This document shows positions 1 to 6,906 of a stretch of DNA of 7,790 bases, in pieces. The translations under genes and the position numbers were made by a program. Within the stretch, counting starts at the first letter, position 1; every line of letters starts with the position of its first letter. This DNA is from an uncultured Oscillospiraceae bacterium (GTDB lineage: Bacteria > Bacillota > Clostridia > Oscillospirales > Acutalibacteraceae): contig USDZ01000080.1 of the NCBI GenBank assembly GCA_900553525.1, forward strand, positions 1 to 7,790, read 5' to 3'. Under the pieces are notes generated by a model. It ran no database searches, was not told the origin of the DNA, and saw only the letters and a list, made by a program, of their open reading frames with translations.

Positions 1-1
1 C

Positions 2-610
2 CTGCCGCTCGACGGCGGCCGTCTTTTCTATCGGAATCGGGATATTACCCGCCTTTCTGAACACAAACGGGCCGCGTTTATCGGCCGCGTATTCCAGGAT
101 CCGGCCCGTGGCTCCTGCCCGGATCTAACCATTCTGGAAAACATGGCCCTGGCAGATAACAAGAAAGGCCGCTATTCCCTGGCTCCCGGCATCAGTAAAA
201 AACGTATCGACGCTTACCGCGCCATGCTGGAGATTTGCAACATGGGTTTGGAAAACCGTTTAAATCAGCCGGTCGGTTCCTTGTCTGGCGGACAGAGGCA
301 GGCGCTGGCCCTTGTGATCGCGGGTATGACCAATATCGATATCTTGGTTCTCGACGAACATACCGCGGCCCTCGATCCCAAATCCTCTGAACGGGTCATG
401 GAGATCACACAGCGTCTGGTGGAGGATAAACACGTCACCACCCTGATGGTCACTCATAATCTGCGCTTCGCTGTCCAGTACGGTACTCGGCTGGTGATGA
501 TGCACGCGGGCCAGACGGTTCTCGACCTTAAAGAGACAGAGAAACGCACGGCTTCGATCGATACCCTTCTGCAAAAATTCAATGAAATCAGCATCGAGTG
601 CGGCAATTAG
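2..610 (+). CDS. ABC transporter ATP-binding protein, 5'-truncated (COG1101-like, Trp/aromatic uptake type)
   Basis: This is the ATPase subunit of an ABC importer, which would act at the inner face of the membrane. The reading frame is open from base 2, so the N-terminus and Walker A motif lie upstream of the window; the first ATG inside it (143) is internal. Visible motifs in order are a Q-loop FQDP (92-103), then LTILENMALA, the ABC signature LSGGQ (281-295), Walker B ILVLDE (341-358) running into the D-loop AALDP, and the H-loop histidine in VTHN (codon 455-457). The wording DEHTAALDP and the ending with MMHAGQTVLDL and LLQKF match the COG1101 ATPases that accompany COG2984/COG4120 subunits, including the streptococcal TrpXYZ tryptophan transporter (family knowledge). 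The tryptophan substrate is inferred from the adjacent trpB-like gene, about 70 bases downstream with no clear terminator between. That it is an ABC ATPase is near certain; the substrate is only probable. Confidence 0.9.
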   Translation: MPLDGGRLFYRNRDITRLSEHKRAAFIGRVFQDPARGSCPDLTILENMALADNKKGRYSLAPGISKKRIDAYRAMLEICNMGLENRLNQPVGSLSGGQRQALALVIAGMTNIDILVLDEHTAALDPKSSERVMEITQRLVEDKHVTTLMVTHNLRFAVQYGTRLVMMHAGQTVLDLKETEKRTASIDTLLQKFNEISIECGN

Positions 611-680
611 GAACTTGCCGTAAACATGTCTTTTTAAAATCAATCATCTAAAAATTATCGATCATGAAAGGATGAAAAAG

Positions 681-2069
681 ATGAGCAATATCCAAAACAG
701 CCCCTACCGTATCTATTTGAGTGAAGAAGAGATGCCGAAGCAATGGTATAATATCCGAGCCGATATGAAAGAACAGCCTGACCCCTATCTCCATCCCGGC
801 ACCCACCAACCGGTAGGTCCGGCGGACATGTTGCCTATTTTTTGCGAAGAACTCTGCGCCCAGGAAATGAACGCCACCGATCGTTATATTGATATTCCGG
901 AGGAAATCCTCAATTTTTACCGTATTTTCCGGCCCTCTCCCCTGATCCGGGCATATAACCTGGAGAGGGCGCTGGATACCCCGGCAAAAATCTATTATAA
1001 ATTTGAAGGGAATAATACCTCTGGTTCTCACAAGCTCAATTCAGCCGCCGCACAGGTATACTACGCAAAAAAGCAGGGATTGACCTCTCTGACCACGGAG
1101 ACGGGTGCCGGCCAGTGGGGTACGGCCCTTTCGATGGCCTGTGCGCATTACGGCTTGGACCTGACCGTTTACATGGTCAAGGTAAGCTACGAACAAAAAC
1201 CCTTCCGCAAGGCGGTTATTCAAACCTTCGGCGCTGACATCATTCCCAGCCCCTCCGACACCACGGAGGCCGGGCGCGCTATTTTGAAGGTCCATCCGGG
1301 CACTGGCGGTTCCCTTGGCTGTGCGATCTCCGAGGCGATCGAAAAAGCTCTGCACACTCCCGGCTGCCGTTATGTGCTGGGCTCCGTTCTCAACCAGGTG
1401 TTACTCCACCAATCCATCATCGGATTGGAGTCGAAAGCGGCAATGGAAAAGATCGGCGAGTATCCCGATATCGTTATCGGCTGCGCTGGCGGCGGTTCCA
1501 ACTTGGGGGGACTGATGGCTGCCTTTATGCAGGACACTCTCAATGGAACCCGTTCCGGCACCGAATTCATCGCTGTCGAGCCGGCCTCCTGCCCCTCTCT
1601 GACCAGGGGACGCTATGCCTACGACTTCTGCGACACCGGTCATGTCACCCCTCTTGCCCGGATGTACACCTTGGGCAGTGATTTCATTCCCTCAGCCAAT
1701 CACGCGGGAGGCTTGCGCTATCATGGTATGAGTCCCATCCTTTCCAAGCTGTATCACGACGGATATATGAAAGCTGTAGCGGTGGAACAAACCAAGGTTT
1801 TCGAGGCGGCTATTCAATTTGCCAAAGAGGAGACCATTCTCCCCGCACCCGAATCCTCCCATGCCATTCGCGTCGCTATCGATGAAGCGCTTAAATGTAA
1901 AGAGACCGGAGAAGAGAAAACCATTCTCTTCGGCCTGACTGGGACGGGATATTTTGATATGAATGCCTATACCTCCTATTTGGAGGGAACTATGACGGAC
2001 TACATCCCCACCGATGAAGATCTCCAGGCCGGTTTTGATGCTTTGCCTAAAATCGAAGGCATCCAGTAA
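681..2069 (+). CDS. trpB: Tryptophan synthase beta chain, TrpB2 type
   Basis: This is a PLP-dependent enzyme expected to condense indole with L-serine to give tryptophan in the cytoplasm. The 462-residue length and long N-terminal extension (PKQWYNIRADM, DPYLHPGT) mark the TrpB2 subgroup rather than the approximately 400-residue TrpB1 that pairs with TrpA. The PLP lysine is Lys118 in GSHKLNSAA, the catalytic Glu140 lies in TETGAGQWG, the phosphate loop is GGGSN at 270-274, and LRYHGM (345-350) and GLTGTGYFD near the C-terminus are also TrpB2-like. I chose ATG 681 over ATG 672 because AAAGG at 667-671 abuts 672 but sits nine bases before 681. No trpA or other trp genes are visible. With an ABC ATPase of the TrpXYZ kind directly upstream, a role in tryptophan salvage from indole is inferred. 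TrpB2 enzymes may have other in vivo substrates. Confidence 0.93.
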   Translation: MSNIQNSPYRIYLSEEEMPKQWYNIRADMKEQPDPYLHPGTHQPVGPADMLPIFCEELCAQEMNATDRYIDIPEEILNFYRIFRPSPLIRAYNLERALDTPAKIYYKFEGNNTSGSHKLNSAAAQVYYAKKQGLTSLTTETGAGQWGTALSMACAHYGLDLTVYMVKVSYEQKPFRKAVIQTFGADIIPSPSDTTEAGRAILKVHPGTGGSLGCAISEAIEKALHTPGCRYVLGSVLNQVLLHQSIIGLESKAAMEKIGEYPDIVIGCAGGGSNLGGLMAAFMQDTLNGTRSGTEFIAVEPASCPSLTRGRYAYDFCDTGHVTPLARMYTLGSDFIPSANHAGGLRYHGMSPILSKLYHDGYMKAVAVEQTKVFEAAIQFAKEETILPAPESSHAIRVAIDEALKCKETGEEKTILFGLTGTGYFDMNAYTSYLEGTMTDYIPTDEDLQAGFDALPKIEGIQ

Positions 2070-2076
2070 AACGGCC

Positions 2077-2114
2077 AACCCCCGCAAAACGGTATCCGTT
2101 TTGCGGGGGTTTTT
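2077..2114 (+). terminator. Strong intrinsic terminator after trpB
   Basis: A perfect 16-bp inverted repeat (2077-2092 with 2096-2111) closes a 3-base TAT loop and runs into five T residues at 2110-2114. It begins seven bases after the trpB stop codon and separates that unit from the next promoter. Confidence 0.95.
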
Positions 2115-2144
2115 CAAGGAAAAATCAAATTGATCAAAAAATCT

Positions 2145-2174
2145 TTGACAAATAAGGAGAAAATAATGTATTAT
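2145..2174 (+). promoter_or_regulatory. Sigma-A-type promoter for the gene at 2210
   Basis: A perfect -35 TTGACA (2145-2150) is followed after 18 bases by TATTAT (2169-2174), one mismatch from TATAAT. Transcription would start near 2181, giving a leader of about 30 bases. That leader is AT-rich and contains the ribosome binding site CGGAGG (2197-2202), seven bases before ATG 2210. No operator-like repeat was noticed. Confidence 0.75.
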
Positions 2175-2209
2175 TTTACAATAAAAATTTATTTAGCGGA
2201 GGCATAGCT

Positions 2210-3274
2210 ATGGAGATACGGTTGCCTGTCGAACTCAACACCGCCGTGATCACAGAATGCTGGGTTTTTGAAAAACTCGCCATGATTCAGGCGTCGCCTT
2301 TTGGAGAGGAATGGCTATCTACCCATCTCCATCTCTATATGGATCCCACTTATTCCTGTTATTTCGGGGATGGAGAGACCCATTATCCGACATCTTACTT
2401 TTGGGATATTTTGGCTTTCGAGGAAATGCCCCTCTTCTCCCTTGCGGAAGAAGAACTTTTTTCACTCATCCTTCGTCGTTTGCGCGAAGGGCGTTACGTC
2501 ATGGTTATACTATACCACAAAGGGCAAGATGGGGGCGACTTTTTTCATGAGGCCCTCCTTTATGGATATGACGATGAAAAAGAAGTTTTTTTCGCTCCCC
2601 GGCTACAATCCACAGAGCTGGTGGAACAAATGCTGCCCTTCGACACCGTGCGCACTTCACTGACCAAGCTGAAGGCCCATACCCTTCAGGTGCCGGAGGA
2701 CCGTATTCGCTGGGCAAAGGAATATCAATACCCTGTGTGCTCCATTCGGATCCGCACCGATTATGTTCCAAATCAGGTATACGATGCCCTGATGAAATTC
2801 ATTCCCGAAATCTGGGGAAAAACCATCACCATAACCGAATTGGATCGGAATATGCAGCTATATGGAGAAAAGACCGCATATAAAGGACTCGGCTGCCTGT
2901 TCGGACTAAAGGAAGCTTTACAAAAGCAAATCAAAGGAGAACCATTACCACCTGAATTTATCGGATTCTCCCGCAATCTCAAAAAAATGTGGGAACACCG
3001 GCAGAATTTACTGGGCACGATGCGTTACGTAATCGATCGATGGAGCATCCGGGATGAAATCATCCACAGTCGTGTTCAAGACTATGCCGCCTGTTGCGAC
3101 CGGTTTGAACAGTGGATTGGTATGGCGATCAAAGCGCAGATAACGGGACAGATGGATCCGTACATCTGCATTAACGAAGAAATTCCCACTGTTTATCAAG
3201 ATGAATTCTTTATTTTAGCCGATTTCTACAACCATTGTGCATCCTGGTATGCAGAAAATCAAACGCGATTATAA
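2210..3274 (+). CDS. Uncharacterised 354-aa protein, BtrH_N/C39-like N-terminal half (tentative)
   Basis: The function is not known. The first half reads as an alpha/beta domain with a distinctive stretch at residues 97-128: a hydrophobic strand YVMVILYH, then FFHEALLYGYDDEKEVFF, centred on His113 and Asp121/122. From memory this HE-x-L-x-YGYDD arrangement resembles proteins with a butirosin-biosynthesis BtrH_N or C39-peptidase-like papain fold, found in Clostridia and Paenibacillus and sometimes near peptide natural-product clusters. Cys17 (ITECWVF) is the only early cysteine that could serve as a nucleophile; that is a guess. The second half (about 185-350) looks helical and charged, with tryptophans, and includes CC at 295-296. 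No signal peptide or membrane segment is apparent, so it is probably cytoplasmic. It has its own promoter and ribosome binding site, a terminator just upstream, and converges on queA, so it is likely transcribed alone. It looks more AT-rich than its neighbours by eye. That it is a real gene is well supported; the fold assignment is weak. Confidence 0.85.
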   Translation: MEIRLPVELNTAVITECWVFEKLAMIQASPFGEEWLSTHLHLYMDPTYSCYFGDGETHYPTSYFWDILAFEEMPLFSLAEEELFSLILRRLREGRYVMVILYHKGQDGGDFFHEALLYGYDDEKEVFFAPRLQSTELVEQMLPFDTVRTSLTKLKAHTLQVPEDRIRWAKEYQYPVCSIRIRTDYVPNQVYDALMKFIPEIWGKTITITELDRNMQLYGEKTAYKGLGCLFGLKEALQKQIKGEPLPPEFIGFSRNLKKMWEHRQNLLGTMRYVIDRWSIRDEIIHSRVQDYAACCDRFEQWIGMAIKAQITGQMDPYICINEEIPTVYQDEFFILADFYNHCASWYAENQTRL

Positions 3275-3389
3275 CCGTTCAAAAAAGCGGCCCGTCTCTT
3301 TTCTTGTGCAGCCTGGGAATAGGCAAACCGCGGACTGTACCGGCTCTGCCAGGATCCGGCATTCATACAGCCCTTATTCCGGTTTTGAT

Positions 3390-4415
3390 CTACAGAATTA
3401 ACATACTGTCTCCGAAACTGTAAAACCGGTATCCATCCTCCACTGCATGCCGATAAGCCTCCATCGTGTGTTCCCGCCCTGCAAAGGCGCTTACCAGCAT
3501 GATGAGGGTACTTTCCGGCAGATGAAAATTGGTGATCAACCCATCGAGAAGCTGAAAAGTATAGCCGGGATAGATGAAAATGTTGGTCCACCCCTCTCCT
3601 GGTTCCACCCGGCCGTTTGTCAGGCCAACGCTTTCCAGGGTACGGCAGCTGGTGGTTCCCACAGCAATGACACGGCCGCCCCGCTCCCGTGTACGATTGA
3701 TCCGGTCGGCTGCCTCTTTTGATAATTCATAATGCTCTGCATGCATTTTATGTTCTGTAATGTCCTCTACCTTAACAGGGCGGAAGGTGCCCAGTCCGAC
3801 ATGCAAGGTGACAAAAGCCGTATCCACCCCCATGAGCCGGAGCTTGTCAAGTAATTCAGGCGTAAAATGCAAGCCGGCTGTGGGGGCCGCAGCGGAACCT
3901 GGCTCCCGGGAATAGACCGTCTGATACCGCTCCTTATTCTTTATCTGCTTTTTGATATAATGAGGAAGTGGCATTTGCCCGACCTGTTCGAGTACCGCGT
4001 AGAAATTTCCCTGGTAATAAAAGCGGGCCAGCCGGTTTCCTCCCTCCAAAATGTCGAGAATCTCGGCTTCCAGGATTCCATCCCCAAACCGTAAGCGGTC
4101 ACCCGGTTTTGCCCGGCGTCCGGGACCCGCCAGAACCTCCCAGCGGTCATCCCCTTTCGGCGTGAGCAGCAGCAGCTCCACCGCTGCGCCGGTTCCGCAT
4201 TTTTCTCCATACAGCCTGGCTGGGAGCACCCGGCTGTCGTTGAGAACAAGGCAGTCTCCCTTGTGCAGATAATCCGGCAAATCATAAAAATGCTGGTCCT
4301 CAAGCGCACCTGTTTTGCGGTCCAGCACCAACATGCGGGAATGGTCTCGCGGTTCGACCGGTTCCTGAGCGATCCGGTCTTCAGGAAGTTCATAATAAAA
4401 ATCCTGTTTTTTCAT
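3390..4415 (-). CDS. queA: S-adenosylmethionine:tRNA ribosyltransferase-isomerase
   Basis: QueA transfers and isomerises the ribosyl moiety of S-adenosylmethionine onto preQ1-modified tRNA, making epoxyqueuosine at the wobble position of GUN anticodons in the cytoplasm. At 341 residues it has the usual family length and is collinear with it: YELPEDRIAQEP (8-19), LVLNDSRVLPARL (56-68), PHYIKK (151-156), an ERYQTVY-to-PTAGLHFT block (162-185), HVGLGTFRPV (205-214), HKMHAEHYE (222-230), GTTSCRTLES (253-262) and LITNFHLPEST (293-303). The open frame continues upstream to 4553, but family members begin with M-x-x-x-DF-x-YELP, and AGAAGGACAGG (4424-4434 on the complement) lies just before ATG 4415, so that start was chosen. 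It stands alone, without the tgt or ruvAB genes that often accompany it. It is divergent from the asd operon, and its upstream region underlies that operon's promoter. No clear terminator was seen in the 115-base gap to the converging gene. Confidence 0.97.
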   Translation of the reverse strand: MKKQDFYYELPEDRIAQEPVEPRDHSRMLVLDRKTGALEDQHFYDLPDYLHKGDCLVLNDSRVLPARLYGEKCGTGAAVELLLLTPKGDDRWEVLAGPGRRAKPGDRLRFGDGILEAEILDILEGGNRLARFYYQGNFYAVLEQVGQMPLPHYIKKQIKNKERYQTVYSREPGSAAAPTAGLHFTPELLDKLRLMGVDTAFVTLHVGLGTFRPVKVEDITEHKMHAEHYELSKEAADRINRTRERGGRVIAVGTTSCRTLESVGLTNGRVEPGEGWTNIFIYPGYTFQLLDGLITNFHLPESTLIMLVSAFAGREHTMEAYRHAVEDGYRFYSFGDSMLIL

Positions 4416-4474
4416 ACAAAAAGCCTGTCCTTCTGATAAAATTTGAAGATCTGTAGAAAAGTCCCCGCCACTGA

Positions 4475-4503
4475 TTGACAAGGCAATAAGCGAATGATAC
4501 AAT
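4475..4503 (+). promoter_or_regulatory. Promoter of the asd-dapA-dapB operon
   Basis: A perfect TTGACA (4475-4480) is followed after exactly 17 bases by TACAAT (4498-4503), one mismatch from the -10 consensus. The expected start near 4510 lies about 25 bases before the first helix of the lysine riboswitch, so the whole aptamer would be in the transcript. Such strength fits control by attenuation after initiation. Confidence 0.88.
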
Positions 4504-4533
4504 AAGAACACCCAAATGCCAAGTGAATATACT

Positions 4534-4700
4534 GAATAGAGGCGCGTCGGCACATGAGTATCCCCCGGGAGACGCCGGGTCTTTGACCGTGGGAAAAAGG
4601 GTGCGACGCCGAAGATGTCCGACTTCCGGAAGGCAGGACATCTGGCTTTGCAGTGAAGAACTGTAAGGTTGTCATCATATTTTATGATGGAGCGCTATTC
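4534..4700 (+). promoter_or_regulatory. Lysine riboswitch (L-box) aptamer
   Basis: The RNA leader can fold into the five-helix lysine aptamer. P1 pairs GAATAG (4534-4539) with CTATTC (4695-4700). P2 pairs 4544-4549 with 4604-4609 and carries the AGAGGCGCG entry, an AGTA element (4557-4560) and the GACGCCGAAG exit (4605-4614). P3 pairs 4614-4620 with 4636-4642. P4 pairs TTGCAG (4648-4653) with CTGTAA (4661-4666, one G-U). P5 pairs CATCATA (4673-4679) with TATGATG (4683-4689), followed by GGAGCGCTATTCTC. The order and junction sequences match my memory of the Bacillus subtilis lysC leader. Lysine binding should favour termination downstream and reduce asd-dapA-dapB expression. The genes that follow are lysine-pathway genes, which independently supports the call. 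Confidence 0.96.
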
Positions 4701-4759
4701 TCCCGCAAAGGGGCAGTGCTTTTTGCGGGCAATGCATCTATTATAAGACGATGACAGCC
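4667..4759 (+). promoter_or_regulatory. Riboswitch expression platform: candidate antiterminator pairing
   Basis: GGTTGTCATC (4667-4676) is complementary to GATGACAGCC (4750-4759) over ten positions with one G-U pair. The upstream strand overlaps the 5' strand of P5 and the downstream strand overlaps the start of the terminator arm, so this pairing excludes both the bound aptamer and the terminator. It would enclose a separate local hairpin, CCCGCAAA (4702-4709) with TTTGCGGG (4722-4729). The complementarity is visible in the sequence; the antiterminator role is inferred. Confidence 0.6.
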
Positions 4760-4778
4760 GGTTTTCAACCGGTTTTTT
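4756..4778 (+). terminator. Lysine-responsive intrinsic terminator (attenuator)
   Basis: CCGGTT (4758-4763) pairs with AACCGG (4767-4772) across a TTC loop, extendable by one G-U and one A-T pair to 4756-4774, and is followed by a T-tract at 4773-4778. It lies about 55 bases after the aptamer and 80 bases before asd, the normal position for the off-state hairpin of a transcriptional riboswitch. Confidence 0.88.
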
Positions 4779-4804
4779 CTTATTCCGGCAATTTTGCTTG
4801 GCAT

Positions 4805-4852
4805 GAGGCTCACCTTTATGAAGGTGAAGTATCCGCCTCGGGCGGAAAGGAG
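4805..4852 (+). promoter_or_regulatory. asd: Structured asd leader and ribosome binding site
   Basis: The asd Shine-Dalgarno sequence AAAGGAG (4846-4852) sits eight bases before ATG 4861. Just upstream, GAGGC (4805-4809) can pair with GCCTC (4835-4839), stacked on TCACCTT (4810-4816) with AAGGTGA (4821-4827). A competing hairpin is CCGCC (4833-4837) with GGCGG (4841-4845). CCTTT at 4813-4817 is also complementary to the AAAGG of the ribosome binding site. The site itself is clear; whether the folds matter is unknown. Confidence 0.5.
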
Positions 4853-4860
4853 TTTTTCCC

Positions 4861-5937
4861 ATGAAGAAGCGTCGCGTCGGCATCATTGGTTGTACAGGCC
4901 TGGTAGGACAGCGCTTTGCCACGTTGCTGGCGGAACATCCGTGGTTTGAGGTTACCGTCTTGGCTGCAAGCCCCCGTTCCGCCGGAAAAACGTATCGGGA
5001 AGCGTTGGATGGCCGTTGGGCTATGAAAACACCGCTGCCGGCTTCTTTGGAAAATATGACGGTGCAGGATGCCTCCCAGGTGGAAAAAGTCGCGTCGATG
5101 GCGGATTTCGTGTTCTGCGCAGTGGATATGCCCAAGGCCGAAATTAAGGCACTGGAGGAGGCCTACGCCAAGGCGGAATGTCCGGTCATCTCCAATAACA
5201 GCGCCAACCGCTCAACCCCCGACGTTCCTATGATTATCCCTGAGCTCAATCCAGGCCACGCCGCCGTGATCCCTTTTCAGCGGAAACGTCTCGGCACCAA
5301 ACGGGGATTTGTGGCGGTCAAATCCAACTGTTCTCTCCAGAGCTATGTTCCCGCTCTCTTTCCTCTGTCCGAATTCGGAGTCGAAAAGGCACTCGTCTGT
5401 ACCTATCAGGCGATCTCCGGCGCCGGCAAAACCTTTGAACGGTGGCCGGAGATGGTGGACAATGTCATTCCCTATATCGGCGGAGAAGAAGAAAAATCGG
5501 AACAGGAACCGCTCAAAATCTGGGGAAAACTCGAGAACGGTGTGATTGTACCTGCAAAGTCTCCCGCCTTTACCGCGCAGTGTCTGCGGGTGCCGGTTTC
5601 AGACGGCCATTTTGCCGCCGTGTACTGTTCTTTTGCAGACAAACCATCGAAAGAGGAAATCCTGGACATTTGGAAAACCTATAAAGGACGCCCGCAGGAG
5701 CTGGCGCTTCCCAGCGCGCCCAAGCAGTTCCTCCACTATTTTGAGGAGGATAACATGCCCCAGACCCGTCTGCATCGTGATCTTGAGAAAGGCATGGCGA
5801 TCTCTCTGGGGCGTCTGCGGGAGGATACTCAATACGACTATAAATTTGTCGGCCTGTCCCACAACACCCTCCGAGGTGCCGCCGGCGGTGCCGTCCTGAT
5901 GGCGGAACTGCTCTGCGCCGAGGGATACATGGACTGA
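4861..5937 (+). CDS. asd: Aspartate-semialdehyde dehydrogenase
   Basis: Asd reduces L-aspartyl-4-phosphate with NADPH to L-aspartate 4-semialdehyde, the branch point to lysine/diaminopimelate and to threonine and methionine, in the cytoplasm. The 358-residue protein has an N-terminal Rossmann motif GCTGLVGQ (10-17), SNNSANR (111-117), the active-site Cys157 in KSNCSLQ, the SGAGK segment (186-190) and the likely catalytic His250 in VPVSDGH. The C-terminal GLSHNTLRGAAGGAVLMAE (331-349) is typical. Length and motif wording (SNCSLQ, YQAISGAGK, RVPVSDGH) fit the archaeal/fungal-like subfamily (TIGR00978-type), also found in many Clostridia, rather than the E. coli form. AAAGGAG precedes the ATG at good spacing. 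It is the first gene after the lysine riboswitch and is followed after 32 bases by dapA. No irregularity is seen in the frame. Confidence 0.97.
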   Translation: MKKRRVGIIGCTGLVGQRFATLLAEHPWFEVTVLAASPRSAGKTYREALDGRWAMKTPLPASLENMTVQDASQVEKVASMADFVFCAVDMPKAEIKALEEAYAKAECPVISNNSANRSTPDVPMIIPELNPGHAAVIPFQRKRLGTKRGFVAVKSNCSLQSYVPALFPLSEFGVEKALVCTYQAISGAGKTFERWPEMVDNVIPYIGGEEEKSEQEPLKIWGKLENGVIVPAKSPAFTAQCLRVPVSDGHFAAVYCSFADKPSKEEILDIWKTYKGRPQELALPSAPKQFLHYFEEDNMPQTRLHRDLEKGMAISLGRLREDTQYDYKFVGLSHNTLRGAAGGAVLMAELLCAEGYMD

Positions 5938-5969
5938 TCATATCAATATTTTGAATGGGGGCTTCCAGT

Positions 5970-6857
5970 ATGAGTAAGCAAACCATTTTTACCGGCTCCG
6001 GCGTGGCCATTGTCACCCCGATGAATGCTGACGGCAGCGTCAACTATGCGAAGTATCGGGAACTGATTGAGTGGCAGATTCAAAACGGTACCGACGCCAT
6101 CATCGCGTGCGGCACCACCGGGGAATCTTCCACCCTCACCCACGAAGAACATATCAAAGTCATCCGTACCGCCGTCGAGCAGACTGCCGGCCGGATCCCG
6201 GTTATTTCCGGAACCGGTTCCAACGATACGGCCTATTGCATCGAACTGTCCCAAGAGGCGGAAAGGCTCGGAGCGGATGCCTTGCTGCTGGTTACGCCGT
6301 ATTACAACAAGACTTCTCAACGCGGCTTGGTAGCTCATTACACGGCTGTGGCCGACGCCGTAAATCTGCCTATTCTACTCTATAATGTTCCCTCCCGAAC
6401 CGGGGTGGACATCAAGCCCGAAACGATCGCCACCTTATCTAAGCATCCTCGCATCGTGGCCGTTAAAGAGGCCAACGGCAATATTTCCGCTGCAGCACAG
6501 GTGGCTGCCCTGTGCGACATCGATATCTATTCCGGCAACGACGATCAGATCGTGCCGTTGCTCTCCCTGGGGGGCAAGGGCGTCATCTCCGTCATGGCGA
6601 ATATTGAACCTCGCCGTACACATGACATTGTCGCCAAGTGGTTCGCCGGAGACGTGGAGGGCAGCCGCGCCTTGCAGCTCGAACTGCTGGAACTGGCCAA
6701 TGCCATGTTTATGGATGTCAATCCCATTCCTGTCAAAGAGGCTATGAATCGGATGGGATGGGATGTCGGTGAGTGCCGCCTTCCCCTGTACGGCATGGAC
6801 AGCGCGTCAAAAGACAAGCTCGCCGCTGTACTCAAAAAGTATCACCTCGTAAAATAA
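5970..6857 (+). CDS. dapA: 4-hydroxy-tetrahydrodipicolinate synthase
   Basis: DapA condenses aspartate semialdehyde with pyruvate, the first committed step to diaminopimelate and lysine. This 295-residue TIM-barrel aldolase has GTTGES (48-53), TPYYNK (109-114), Tyr138 in LYNVPSRTG with Arg143, and the Schiff-base Lys166 in VAVKEANG. SGNDD (188-192) and GGKGVISV (201-208) follow. ATG 5970 is preferred to the in-frame ATG 5955: nothing resembling a ribosome binding site precedes 5955, whereas GGGGG (5957-5961) is eight bases before 5970 and the protein then starts MSKQTIFTGSGVA as relatives do. By my recalled E. coli numbering, the lysine-site residues Ser48, His53, His56, Asn80 and Tyr106 are conserved here (Ser53, His58, His61, Asn85, Tyr111), while Glu84 is replaced by Tyr89. 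Feedback inhibition is therefore possible but unproven. Confidence 0.97.
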   Translation: MSKQTIFTGSGVAIVTPMNADGSVNYAKYRELIEWQIQNGTDAIIACGTTGESSTLTHEEHIKVIRTAVEQTAGRIPVISGTGSNDTAYCIELSQEAERLGADALLLVTPYYNKTSQRGLVAHYTAVADAVNLPILLYNVPSRTGVDIKPETIATLSKHPRIVAVKEANGNISAAAQVAALCDIDIYSGNDDQIVPLLSLGGKGVISVMANIEPRRTHDIVAKWFAGDVEGSRALQLELLELANAMFMDVNPIPVKEAMNRMGWDVGECRLPLYGMDSASKDKLAAVLKKYHLVK

Positions 6858-6906
6858 GGCTGCGCGGATTGACTCTGCCGGAATAGAAAAAGAAAGGAAG
6901 TCCCAT

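Noticed and set aside
611..680. Promoter or terminator between the ABC ATPase and trpB
   Set aside because: The gap is AT-rich but has no convincing -35/-10 pair or hairpin, so co-transcription is the simpler reading.
3275..3389. Possible bidirectional terminator between the gene at 2210 and queA
   Set aside because: Only 4-bp stems and self-complementary CCGG words were found, with no stable hairpin followed by a T-tract in either direction.
4440..4482. queA promoter with TTGTCA on the minus strand (4477-4482)
   Set aside because: The -35-like hexamer merely overlaps the complement of the asd -35, and the best -10 at normal spacing matches only about half the consensus.
4416..4553. 46-codon N-terminal extension of queA
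   Set aside because: QueA proteins start at the M-x-x-x-DF-x-YELP motif, and a ribosome binding site precedes ATG 4415. The extension runs antisense through the lysine promoter and the start of the riboswitch.
5570..6043. 157-codon open frame on the minus strand across the asd/dapA junction
   Set aside because: It is antisense to well-supported genes, with low-complexity arginine/proline-rich composition and no family resemblance.
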